From assembly GCA_037190145.1 (NCBI GenBank), contig JBBCJU010000001.1:207019-271018 (forward strand): a stretch of DNA of 64,000 bases, written 5' to 3'. A program made the position numbers and the translations under genes. Positions within the stretch are counted from its first letter, which is position 1. Every line of letters starts with the position of its first letter. This DNA comes from 55-13 sp037190145 (GTDB taxonomy: Bacteria > Armatimonadota > Fimbriimonadia > Fimbriimonadales > Fimbriimonadaceae). The notes beneath the pieces are model-generated. The model made no database searches. It was not told the origin of the DNA and was given only the letters and a program-made list of their open reading frames with translations. Shown here in pieces: positions 7,626 to 15,048 of the stretch.

Positions 7626-8516
7626 ATGGCAAAAAACTTAGTTGCAGATTTGAAGCTAATCGAACGCGTTAAGCGGCTTACGATCATATCCATTTTTGCT
7701 GAAGATGAATTTCTTGATCTTCTTGTCCTAAAGGGTGGGAATGCGCTGGATCTCATTCATGGAGTTTCAACTCGTGCATCGATTGATATTGATCTCTCGA
7801 TGGAATCTGAGTTTCGAAGAGAAGACTTAACTCGAATCCAAATCAAATTTGCCAAGAGCCTAGAGCAAACTTTTGGTAATGAGGGGTTTCACGTTTTCGA
7901 CGTAACGTTGGAGGAAAAGCCACCGGAGCTGACTGAGGATATTGGTTCATTTTGGGGTGGGTATAGAGCTACATTCAAGATCATCGAATCCAACCTGTTT
8001 AGGACATTAGATGGTGACATAGACGCAATCAGACGGCAATCACTTCAGGTTGGCGGGAAAGGGAAACTCCAAGTTGATATTAGTAAACATGAGTACACAA
8101 CGGGCAAAGAACCAGCGGATATGGAAGGATATCAAATTTATGTCTACTCTCCCTCGATGATGATAGCGGAGAAGCTCCGCGCGATATGCCAGCAAATGCC
8201 AGAATACGTTGCATCAGTACACAAGCATGCAGCTCCACGAGCACGCGACTTTATTGATATCAGTGAGACACTAAAGAAATTTGGAATCGATATGACGATT
8301 CCAGATAATCTTGATCTTGTTAAACATATGTTTGCCGCAAAGCATGTTCCACTAAAGCTAATTAGCGAAATTGGTGAGACTGAAGCTTTTCATGAACAAG
8401 GATTTGAGAGTGTCAAAGCAACTGTACATGCCGGCATTAGTCTGCGGCCTTTCTCTTCATACTTTTCCGAGGTAAGAGATTTAGGTTTAAGAATTCATTT
8501 CCTTTGGAACCCATAA
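7626..8516 (+). CDS. AbiEii-type nucleotidyltransferase toxin
   Basis: The 296-residue protein carries the AbiEii/AbiGii nucleotidyltransferase motifs: LLVLKGGNALDLIHG (GG at 37-38) followed by TRASIDIDLSM with the metal-binding D54-x-D56. Proteins of this family are the toxin of type IV AbiE systems that abort phage infection by a nucleotidyltransferase activity; the related MenT toxins modify tRNA. It faces the AbiEi-like gene and their 3' ends overlap by 30 bp, whereas AbiE genes are normally co-directional. The sequence is visibly more A+T-rich than the flanks, suggesting acquisition by transfer. Start: ATG at 7626 directly after an AT-rich leader. Confidence 0.82.
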   Translation: MAKNLVADLKLIERVKRLTIISIFAEDEFLDLLVLKGGNALDLIHGVSTRASIDIDLSMESEFRREDLTRIQIKFAKSLEQTFGNEGFHVFDVTLEEKPPELTEDIGSFWGGYRATFKIIESNLFRTLDGDIDAIRRQSLQVGGKGKLQVDISKHEYTTGKEPADMEGYQIYVYSPSMMIAEKLRAICQQMPEYVASVHKHAAPRARDFIDISETLKKFGIDMTIPDNLDLVKHMFAAKHVPLKLISEIGETEAFHEQGFESVKATVHAGISLRPFSSYFSEVRDLGLRIHFLWNP

Positions 8517-9377
8517 ACGCCAACGTTCATTAAAAGCCGGCTCTGCCATCTTGTAGTTAAGATAAAAATCGAAATCGCGAGGTAAGCGATCAACAAGATC
8601 AATGGAAGATTGAGGGAAACTTCCTGACTTATCGAGCAAAAAACCTATAGCTTGATGATATGGGTAGGTGTAGTTGATTTGCTTCAGCATGCCTAGCATT
8701 CTATTCACCGAGAACGAACCTGCTGCGAGTTGATAGGCCTTCATTACTTCGTGAATACCTCCGGCATATATAGGGCGTACGGTGATATCTATCAGAGTAC
8801 GTTCAATACTTGTTACCCTGACCTCAGCTTGGCTATTCTGAATAATATCGGGAGTCTTGGCGTGTACCACTCCTAGATTCCCAGTTCCTTTGCCATGCAA
8901 CTGAACAAGCTTGTAATCTCCGACTACGGCAATATTATTACTGACTCTTGGTGAGCTACGGAAAGCCAGATCAATTCCTTTCTGCGTTAAGCCTTGATTA
9001 ACACTTCTTTGCTGCTGTTCTGTGTTCAGATAATACACTTTCGGAATCTGCTCGGTAAGACCATGTATCCTGACTGCACCATAATGCGATAAGTAACTCT
9101 CGGGATGCAAGCCTAGTAATACTTCAAGATGTGGCACATCGCCCCAGACAAATCGGACCTCCTTTCGAACGAAAGGAAAATCGACCCGCCGAAGCTCAGT
9201 TGATTTCAGTAGGTAATCAACAAACTGTGGTGTTGTCAGACTTTGGGCAAGACGCCAAAAAGGCCGCATCTGTTGAAGAATTGATGCGATATCTACAAGT
9301 CGAAATATGCGCCGTGGATTTTCATCGAAGAACTTGATGATATCTGGACGAGCAATTTGAATCCGAGTTAGGCGCAT
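8487..9377 (-). CDS. AbiEi-type antitoxin / winged-helix regulator
   Basis: About 296 residues from the ATG at 9377 (MRLTRIQIARP). The N-terminal part resembles a winged helix; the middle and C-terminal part contain EVRVTSIERTLIDITVRPIY, the short motif (S-x-E-R-T-L-I-D) typical of AbiEi antitoxins and their cold-shock-like C-terminal domain. AbiEi proteins neutralise AbiEii and repress their own promoter by binding inverted repeats. The longer reading from 9443 would translate straight through a 32-bp palindrome (9380-9411), so I prefer 9377, three bases after the palindrome. The convergent overlap with the toxin gene is unusual for this family. Confidence 0.72.
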   Translation of the reverse strand: MRLTRIQIARPDIIKFFDENPRRIFRLVDIASILQQMRPFWRLAQSLTTPQFVDYLLKSTELRRVDFPFVRKEVRFVWGDVPHLEVLLGLHPESYLSHYGAVRIHGLTEQIPKVYYLNTEQQQRSVNQGLTQKGIDLAFRSSPRVSNNIAVVGDYKLVQLHGKGTGNLGVVHAKTPDIIQNSQAEVRVTSIERTLIDITVRPIYAGGIHEVMKAYQLAAGSFSVNRMLGMLKQINYTYPYHQAIGFLLDKSGSFPQSSIDLVDRLPRDFDFYLNYKMAEPAFNERWRLWVPKEMNS

Positions 9378-9379
9378 TG

Positions 9380-9411
9380 GGTTGTATGTAATATATATAT
9401 TACATACAACC
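9380..9411. promoter_or_regulatory. 32-bp perfect palindrome, probable AbiEi operator
   Basis: GGTTGTATGTAATATA and its exact reverse complement meet at 9395/9396. It ends three bases before the AbiEi start codon and so covers where the promoter or ribosome site should be. AbiEi antitoxins are known to autorepress through inverted repeats, which makes an operator the simplest reading. Confidence 0.6.
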
Positions 9412-9493
9412 ATAATAGCATACTTCTTTCCCTCTCTTTTCAAGAACGAAGGCAGATGACTCGATAATCGGGGAGCATGAATTTGAATGATTG

Positions 9494-9521
9494 CTTGTAG
9501 TCATATATATATGACTACAAG
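9494..9521. repeat. 28-bp perfect palindrome with TA-rich core
   Basis: The arms CTTGTAGTCATATA and its reverse complement form a perfect palindrome. It shares the alternating TA core with the palindromes at 9380 and 9593 but has different flanks. It lies upstream of the AbiEi gene, in a stretch without convincing genes. Confidence 0.7.
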
Positions 9522-9592
9522 AACCTAAGCTAGAATGCGTTTTTAGGCTCCTATGCACACGATTTCACTCTGTGCATCAGATTTCATTACCA

Positions 9593-9620
9593 TATGTTGA
9601 CATATATATATGGCAACATA
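9593..9620. repeat. 28-bp near-perfect palindrome with TA-rich core
   Basis: TATGTTGACATATATA continues to TGGCAACATA; only one position per arm (A versus C opposite G) breaks the symmetry. Third member of the TA-core palindrome series. Just upstream is a smaller inverted repeat, ATGCACA/TGTGCAT, at 9553-9577. Confidence 0.65.
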
Positions 9621-10084
9621 CAGCAGTTCAGTACAATGACATACGCCCTCCCAGCCCTTCAACTTGTAGACAGCCAAAGTGGGTGATAAGCAGTCACCCT
9701 CCTCGGATCCAGCATAAGCAAAAACTGGTGCACCTCATTGGTCGAAAAGTAGCTTCATTTAAAACAAAAAAAAGATTTGATTAACAAAATTGTGTTTTGC
9801 CCCTTATATATGTAAGCAGTCAAACCGAAAGCCCTCAACAACGCGTCGCATGGTCAACTGGTAAATCCTCATCCAGGACTTTGCCAAAATGCGAAAGCAT
9901 GTGCGTACTGCACCTAAATGTGCATGAAATTCGAACCTGTTTTAACCTGACTCAACTACGGATTTTTGAACCTAACCATGGTCGCAATTTCGCCGATTTT
10001 GAACCTAATCTTCCGTAGCTAGCGGTTGAAGTAATGAGTATCACACTGGTTAATATTCACCCAAACAGTCAGTAAACCCCTGCC
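9621..10084. other. gene-poor stretch with small repeats
   Basis: No convincing gene is visible. The stretch holds a hairpin GGGTGA/TCACCC (9681-9699) and a direct repeat TTTTGAACCTAA (9964-9975 and 9997-10008). Two small plus-strand open frames (9572-9784 and 9797-10018) lack recognisable motifs or start signals. It may be the remains of a mobile or defence element. Confidence 0.5.
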
Positions 10085-10618
10085 TTACTCGAATGAACCG
10101 GACCCTTTACTAGAGTCGGTTGGCGTCTGACCAAAGCGAGACTTAAGCCAAGCTCTTGAGCGATCAAAGAAATTGGCTGGCCTGTATTGCTCCGTCTCAA
10201 TGTAAACGCTATCTGGGAACTCCACAATCATGATGTGATGTTCGCCTCCAAGGTCAAACATCATGGCCCCTTCTCCCATGGACTTGTCCTCAATCCACCC
10301 TTTAGCCAGCAGCTCGGCTCGAGCTTCGTGAAGTAAGTCAGCAAAAGGCATATCCGACTTGAATTGAGCCCAACGATACCAATGGACCGGCTTCACCCCA
10401 AACTGAAAGAAAGACTCTTTGCTCTTGGTCATCTTGGCATCGACCATGAAACGATGCTGCTTGTCCGTAGGCCCCGCCAAGACCAATACCGCAAACACAA
10501 TCAGGCAAGAAAGTGAAAGAAATGTGAAAATAGGCCACCAACGTCGACGACGAGACGGGGTTTCTGAAGACAATTGCTTTTCCTGGCTGTCCATCATCGG
10601 CGGAATGACTTGTTTCAC
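10085..10618 (-). CDS. membrane-anchored protein of unknown function, paralogue of the divergent gene
   Basis: The 177-residue protein has a short basic cytoplasmic N-terminus (SRRRRWW), one transmembrane helix (about residues 28-50) and a C-terminal extracytoplasmic domain. Its C-terminal half has the pattern A-x-x-L-x-x-K-G-W ... IMIVEF ... RPANFFDRSRAWLKSRF. The same order of motifs occurs in the divergently transcribed neighbour (RELRKRGW ... VAVWDI ... RPSNVLDRCRVWAKE), so the two look like old paralogues. The start is a GTG at 10618; ATG codons at residues 8 and 9 are alternatives. I do not recognise the family. Confidence 0.65.
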   Translation of the reverse strand: MKQVIPPMMDSQEKQLSSETPSRRRRWWPIFTFLSLSCLIVFAVLVLAGPTDKQHRFMVDAKMTKSKESFFQFGVKPVHWYRWAQFKSDMPFADLLHEARAELLAKGWIEDKSMGEGAMMFDLGGEHHIMIVEFPDSVYIETEQYRPANFFDRSRAWLKSRFGQTPTDSSKGSGSFE

Positions 10619-10640
10619 TTCTTTTACTTAGCCTACAATA

Positions 10641-11207
10641 ATGCGAGGTATGGACACATCCAGGCTACCGCCTGAAACGGACGAGCCCAGACGATCCAAA
10701 AGGCGGGTCGGTTTCGTTTGCGCTGTTCTAACCCTACCATGCGTTCTAGCGTTAGCCTTTATGTTTTCAGAAAACGAAGGCAGCCCAATCTCCTCATTGG
10801 CAGGTGCGGAGACCTTGGTTAATCAAGAGGTTATTTACGAGACCGAGACAGGAAAGAATCTCCTTTTCACTCGGACAACGTTTAAAACATTAAGATCAAA
10901 TGAAAAGATCAACTCCCTATCCGATCGTGAATTGAGAAAGAGAGGATGGGATAAGGAGATGGACGGCACCAAAATGACGCTCTATTCTCACACCACAACA
11001 AACGATTACGTGGCGGTATGGGACATCGCCCCTCATCGAATAGTCGTTATCAATAAATCACGACCAAGCAACGTCCTTGATCGATGCCGAGTTTGGGCGA
11101 AAGAGACAATCCCTTTTCTATCCCAACGATCGAAATTTGATGGTCAAGCAATTGACAAGAATGAATACGCATTTCCAACAAACACGTATTCTCTCTATTC
11201 ACAATAG
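10641..11207 (+). CDS. membrane-anchored protein of unknown function, paralogue of the divergent gene
   Basis: This 188-residue protein begins with a basic segment, one transmembrane helix (VGFVCAVLTLPCVLALAFMF) and an exported domain that shares motif order with the neighbour on the opposite strand: K/R-G-W, a beta strand ending in V-W-D-I, then RPSNVLDRCRVWAKE. The two start codons are only 22 bp apart, so their transcripts must begin in each other's 5' region. A TACAAT box overlaps the start and there is no good ribosome site before 10641; ATG at 10650 is an alternative. Function unknown. Confidence 0.62.
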   Translation: MRGMDTSRLPPETDEPRRSKRRVGFVCAVLTLPCVLALAFMFSENEGSPISSLAGAETLVNQEVIYETETGKNLLFTRTTFKTLRSNEKINSLSDRELRKRGWDKEMDGTKMTLYSHTTTNDYVAVWDIAPHRIVVINKSRPSNVLDRCRVWAKETIPFLSQRSKFDGQAIDKNEYAFPTNTYSLYSQ

Positions 11208-11216
11208 CGTCAAGTT

Positions 11217-11900
11217 TTAGCGCCTCTTTGTGTATCCCGTTCCGCCGATAAAAATGCCACGATCTCCGGTCTTGTTCATATAGACAAACGGCTTACGCAC
11301 GGTCCGACCATCTTGATACTTCAAAACGATGGTGTATCCATCCAGAGAGTAAGTCCCACGCGATGTAGAAGAAGATGAAGTAGAGACTCGACTGGTGGTG
11401 GCACCACTGCCCGATTTAGATTCAAAGCTGCCATCCGTAGAGAAAGTGATGTTGGTAGTAGCCATGACCATGACATCTCCGCCAAGGGAAGTATTTCCTC
11501 CCCCACTGACTGCACGATAGGTTCCTTCCAGCTTGGTGCCAGCAGTGGCGGGTCGCGCAAGATACATCACTGGCGTCGTCCACTTCGTTCGATCCATCAC
11601 CGCAATCTTAGAGCCTTCCATCTTCCATTGCCCCCAACTCTTAGGATCATTCCGACGGGATTGTTGAACATCCAGCTCCATCGGGGGCACGTCCATCTTC
11701 TTCCAAAAGGTGCCATCGTTCAGCAACAAATAAGGTTGGAATGTAGTAATCATCATTCCCCCTGCGCCAAAACTGGTTGCTTGGCGAAGATAGATTCCCT
11801 TTACTTCACTCTGCTTTAGACGTTGCGCATTTGCAGAGACAACTGACAAAGCCAATACGGCAACCATTCCAATGACAGATTTTAAGATGCTCCTTTCCAC
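11217..11900 (-). CDS. secreted protein of unknown function
   Basis: The 227-residue protein has a signal peptide (SVIGMVAVLALSVVSANA, cleavage after ANA) and a body of short beta strands rich in T, S and G, including a low-complexity serine/threonine tract (about residues 165-180). The C-terminal part (GTYSLDGYTIVLKYQDGRTV then FVYMNKTGDRGIFIGG) resembles the lipocalin-like small beta-barrel proteins often seen in Armatimonadota and related phyla, but I cannot assign a family. The start is a GTG at 11900. Convergent with the upstream plus-strand gene. Confidence 0.6.
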   Translation of the reverse strand: MERSILKSVIGMVAVLALSVVSANAQRLKQSEVKGIYLRQATSFGAGGMMITTFQPYLLLNDGTFWKKMDVPPMELDVQQSRRNDPKSWGQWKMEGSKIAVMDRTKWTTPVMYLARPATAGTKLEGTYRAVSGGGNTSLGGDVMVMATTNITFSTDGSFESKSGSGATTSRVSTSSSSTSRGTYSLDGYTIVLKYQDGRTVRKPFVYMNKTGDRGIFIGGTGYTKRR

Positions 11901-12023
11901 ACGTCATTAGACGACACATATCAAGACAAAGGGCTTGGGGTAACCATCAGCCTTAAGCCTGGGACCGTCCCGATAAAGCTCACCAGAAAGCCCGTATCCT
12001 TTAGATTCCCGAGAGTCAATCGA

Positions 12024-13364
12024 ATGCCTACCACCCTGCCAAACCCAACCCAATTTCCTGGTCCCATCTCGGCCCAGATGCTAGAAGAGCTGAATCAATA
12101 TGTGATCGCAACACCATATCCATTTGTGCTCGATCTAGAGAAATGCCAAGGGATGTGGCTAGAGACGGTGGATGGACAGCGACTCTTCGATTGGGCAGGT
12201 TACTATGGGTCCAAACTCATCGGGCACAACCATCGCGGGCTGTATGAGCCGAACTATGTGAAGCGGCTAGTAAGAGCCGCTAACAACAAAGTCGCAAACC
12301 CCGACTTCTTAACCCAAGAGTGTCTGGATTACTACCGCATGTTGCATCGGCTAGGCCCCGAGATCATGAAGAAGAACGGGTATCTAGAGGTCTATGCCGT
12401 GAACTCCGGCGCTGAAGCCGTTGAGAACATGATGAAGTACCTGGTAGCAAAGTTCAACCAGAAGAAGCTAGCTGAAGGGAAGGTGGTGTCTAATCGCCGT
12501 TTTCTATACTTTGACAAAGCGTTCCACGGTCGAACCGTCTTTGCCTTGGGCGTAACCCAAACCATTGACCCAGTCGCAACCAAGGACTTTCACGGCCTAA
12601 CGTCGTCCGGAAACATCAAACTCCCCTTCCCCGCTTACGCCAGCGAGAACAGTTACGACGAGAATCTGAGAAACGCCAAAAAGGCCCTAGAACAAGTGGA
12701 ATCGGCCCTGACCTTAATGTCCGACGAGATTGTAGGAATCATTGTGGAACCAATCCAAGGCGCAGGCGGACATCGAGTTGCAGTAAAAGAGTTCTTCCAA
12801 GGCCTCAGCGCCCTTGCGCACCAACATGGCATCTATTTAGCCTTCGATGAAGTCCAAACTGGACTGGGCGCTACCGGCAAAATGTGGGGAATCGACCATT
12901 TCGATCTTCCTTATTCCCCAATGGCTATAGCCACCGGCAAGAAGTTTGGTACCGGAGTGGTCTACATGAAAGAGCCTCTCGACGACATTGGAGTCCTAGA
13001 TTCCACTTGGGGCGGAACCTTAGCCGACATGGTGCGAGTGGTACGCGAAGTCGAGATTATGGAAAGCGAAAACCTAATCGAGCACGCCGCAGAAAATGGT
13101 GCAAGACTTGCCGCCGGATTGCAGAAATTGGTAGATAAACATGATTGCCTCACCAATGTAAGAGGGCTCGGCCTGTATCAAGGAGTAACCCTAGAATCTC
13201 CCGAACTCAAAGGGAAACTGATCCAAGTGGCAAGAGAGAAGTATGGACTGCTACTGCTCGGAGCCGGAAATCGATCTATCAGAACACGCCCAAACCTCAG
13301 CGTTACAGCACAAGAGATTGACCAATTCCTCGATGTCTTAGATCAGACATTAAGAGAACTCTGA
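12024..13364 (+). CDS. class III aminotransferase, L-lysine 6-transaminase-like
   Basis: A PLP enzyme of 446 residues, the standard class III size. It shows NSGAEAVENMMKY (PLP phosphate contact), IVEPIQGAGG, FDEVQTGLGATGKMW and the catalytic lysine in ATGKKFGTG. The segment DSTWGGTLADMVR and the GATGKMW context are close to L-lysine epsilon-aminotransferase (Lat), which converts lysine and 2-oxoglutarate to aminoadipate semialdehyde and glutamate. Other omega-amino acid aminotransferases share the fold, so the substrate is a judgement. The gene stands alone; its 3' end overlaps hipA by 15 bp in convergent orientation. Confidence 0.75.
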   Translation: MPTTLPNPTQFPGPISAQMLEELNQYVIATPYPFVLDLEKCQGMWLETVDGQRLFDWAGYYGSKLIGHNHRGLYEPNYVKRLVRAANNKVANPDFLTQECLDYYRMLHRLGPEIMKKNGYLEVYAVNSGAEAVENMMKYLVAKFNQKKLAEGKVVSNRRFLYFDKAFHGRTVFALGVTQTIDPVATKDFHGLTSSGNIKLPFPAYASENSYDENLRNAKKALEQVESALTLMSDEIVGIIVEPIQGAGGHRVAVKEFFQGLSALAHQHGIYLAFDEVQTGLGATGKMWGIDHFDLPYSPMAIATGKKFGTGVVYMKEPLDDIGVLDSTWGGTLADMVRVVREVEIMESENLIEHAAENGARLAAGLQKLVDKHDCLTNVRGLGLYQGVTLESPELKGKLIQVAREKYGLLLLGAGNRSIRTRPNLSVTAQEIDQFLDVLDQTLREL

Positions 13365-14558
13365 CAGCCGTGCACCTCGCCGATCCATCTCTTGCAGGAG
13401 ATAACGAGTTTGTTTGGCATCAAATCCAACCTGCTCTACTTTTTGGTATCGGGATTTGAAAGCCCTCAGCAATTTTTCTATCTGGAACCGTGTGGCCGCC
13501 TCAGGTACGCCTTCCCGGACCCCGAATTCTATAAGATGCCAACCTTTGAGATTCGCATCGCGCCCGTCCATCTTCAGGGCCATGCGATCATCTTTATACG
13601 GCAGGGTCGAGAGCAAATCATAGGCTGGACTTAACCTCAACATCCCCCTTCCTTGCTCCAATACACTGATGTTCTTCGCGTGAAGATCGCCATTGACGAT
13701 CAGAAAGCAAAAAGCATAAAGTTCAATAAAACTTAAAACCTCTTGAGCCCATGTGCGGCAAACGCTTTTAAGCCCACGCGCAATATCCCTAGCCGAAACG
13801 TTGTACTTATCCGCGGGATAGATTCCCATTATTTGACATCCATCTTCTTGGTGGAGGCGCTTTCCATCTTTGCGATCAAACCTCTCCACCCAAAGTCCAA
13901 CTGAACCCTCGGCATCCCTCACGATACGTGTCTTCGCCACCGATAAGCCGCAAGACTTGGCCAATGTCATGAAGAAGTGCTCGTTCTCTATCAGAAGCGG
14001 GAACCGATCAGGACTCCGATTCAGTTTCAGGATCGCCTCGGGTGCATGCTTTATGCGGCCCGGCAAAGTGATTCGGTTTGCGGAGACTTTATCTTGAACT
14101 CCTGGAATACTCACGGATTCGACTGGTCGATTAGGATCGCCGTACTGATCCTCCAATATCCTATCAAACGTATATTGGGATAAATCCCATTGAGTATCTG
14201 ATTGTTGCTTAGGTTTTTTTTCCCAACTAAGCCACACGTCCCCTACCGTGTCTCTTCCAACCTCCACCAGCAGGGAAAGGAGATCGTCTCGCGAGGTTTT
14301 GAGTCTTCCAGCAACGGTTTGCAGAATCCAACCTTCTGGAAGGAGGTTGGCAAAGAACGGCAGCAGATTCACCCCTCGAACCGGATGAACAGATTGGGTT
14401 CGCCGGATAGTGGTGGCAATGCTCGGAGCAGTGTCTTCGGATTCCAATAAATAGGAGGGGAGATACTCAAAAACAGAACCTTCGGCTGTTCTCCGTATCG
14501 TCCCGCATTCTCTCTCCCCCTTGAAAACATAGGCCACAGGAGCATTCGCAAGGATCAC
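13350..14558 (-). CDS. hipA: HipA serine/threonine kinase toxin
   Basis: HipA phosphorylates a glutamyl-tRNA synthetase-type target and induces dormancy; HipB neutralises it. The 402-residue protein is full length: HipA_N domain (residues 1-110), the serine-containing loop SIPGVQDK with Ser150 at the place of the known autophosphorylation site, and kinase motifs NGDLHAKN (catalytic D291) and SPAYDLL (D314). No key residue is missing. The start is a GTG that overlaps the HipB stop (GTGA), as expected for translational coupling. It belongs to a two-gene operon on the minus strand behind three palindromic operators. Confidence 0.88.
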   Translation of the reverse strand: MILANAPVAYVFKGERECGTIRRTAEGSVFEYLPSYLLESEDTAPSIATTIRRTQSVHPVRGVNLLPFFANLLPEGWILQTVAGRLKTSRDDLLSLLVEVGRDTVGDVWLSWEKKPKQQSDTQWDLSQYTFDRILEDQYGDPNRPVESVSIPGVQDKVSANRITLPGRIKHAPEAILKLNRSPDRFPLLIENEHFFMTLAKSCGLSVAKTRIVRDAEGSVGLWVERFDRKDGKRLHQEDGCQIMGIYPADKYNVSARDIARGLKSVCRTWAQEVLSFIELYAFCFLIVNGDLHAKNISVLEQGRGMLRLSPAYDLLSTLPYKDDRMALKMDGRDANLKGWHLIEFGVREGVPEAATRFQIEKLLRAFKSRYQKVEQVGFDAKQTRYLLQEMDRRGARLSEFS

Positions 14559-14770
14559 CCTTCGATCTCCAGATTTAGGCCAAGAACTCGCAGAACGTCC
14601 AACACCTTATCAATACGCAAAGTTGATTTGCCCTTCTCCAAGTCATGGACAAAAACGTAGTGACACCCCGCAAGTCTTGCGACATCGCGCTGACTTAACC
14701 CAAGAAATTCTCGTTGAGTTCGCACTCTCCCAGCCAGTTCTTCCATCCACACAATTGAGAGATCATTCAT
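14555..14770 (-). CDS. hipB: HipB-type HTH antitoxin
   Basis: A 71-residue XRE-family protein: ELAGRVRTQREFLGLSQRDV then ARLAGCHYVFVHDLEKGKST is a complete Cro/CI helix-turn-helix with the conserved L-S-Q and E-x-G-K positions. It is the antitoxin and repressor for HipA, with which it overlaps by 4 nt. The open frame extends upstream to 14932, but that part is only the translation of operator palindromes (it yields repeated LADRLM), so the ATG at 14770 is chosen. ATG 14746 (MEELAGR) is another option. Confidence 0.82.
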   Translation of the reverse strand: MNDLSIVWMEELAGRVRTQREFLGLSQRDVARLAGCHYVFVHDLEKGKSTLRIDKVLDVLRVLGLNLEIEG

Positions 14771-14786
14771 TAGCCGATCGGCTAAT
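14769..14786. promoter_or_regulatory. HipB operator palindrome O1
   Basis: ATTAGCCGATCGGCTAAT is a perfect 18-bp palindrome that overlaps the hipB start codon. It is the first of three similar sites with arms TTAGCC/GGCTAA. Confidence 0.75.
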
Positions 14787-14819
14787 AATAGCTCATACTT
14801 CACATAAAAACAATAAACC

Positions 14820-14837
14820 GTTAGCCATTCGGCTAAC
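14820..14837. promoter_or_regulatory. HipB operator palindrome O2
   Basis: GTTAGCCATTCGGCTAAC keeps the TTAGCC/GGCTAA arms with a centre ATTC instead of GATC. Its centre is 51 bp from O1. Confidence 0.72.
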
Positions 14838-14878
14838 AGCTTACAAATACAGAACCAAAACGGTCGTCGTGGCGGATA

Positions 14879-14898
14879 CATTAGCCGATCGGCTAATG
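14879..14898. promoter_or_regulatory. HipB operator palindrome O3
   Basis: CATTAGCCGATCGGCTAATG is a perfect 20-bp palindrome, centred 60 bp from O2. Regular spacing of about 5-6 helical turns suits cooperative HipB binding, as described for the four operators of the Escherichia coli hipBA promoter. Confidence 0.75.
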
Positions 14899-15048
14899 TC
14901 AGGCAGCTTCCATAAAGAGATGCGTCTACCAACTTACGCGATGGGTTGGGCTTTCTCGTCTATTGACTAATGACGCCGATCGTTCTCCCTTCAAAGACCT
15001 GGCTAAGTTAAAGTCATCGAACTGGCCATTAATGGACCTTTCGCAAAG

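Noticed and set aside
9572..10018. Two plus-strand frames of 70 and 73 codons
   Set aside because: No motif, poor start context, and one overlaps a palindrome; treated as non-coding.
14771..14932. N-terminal extension of the hipB frame with repeated LADRLM
   Set aside because: The repeated peptide is only the translation of the operator palindromes; family similarity starts at 14770 or later.
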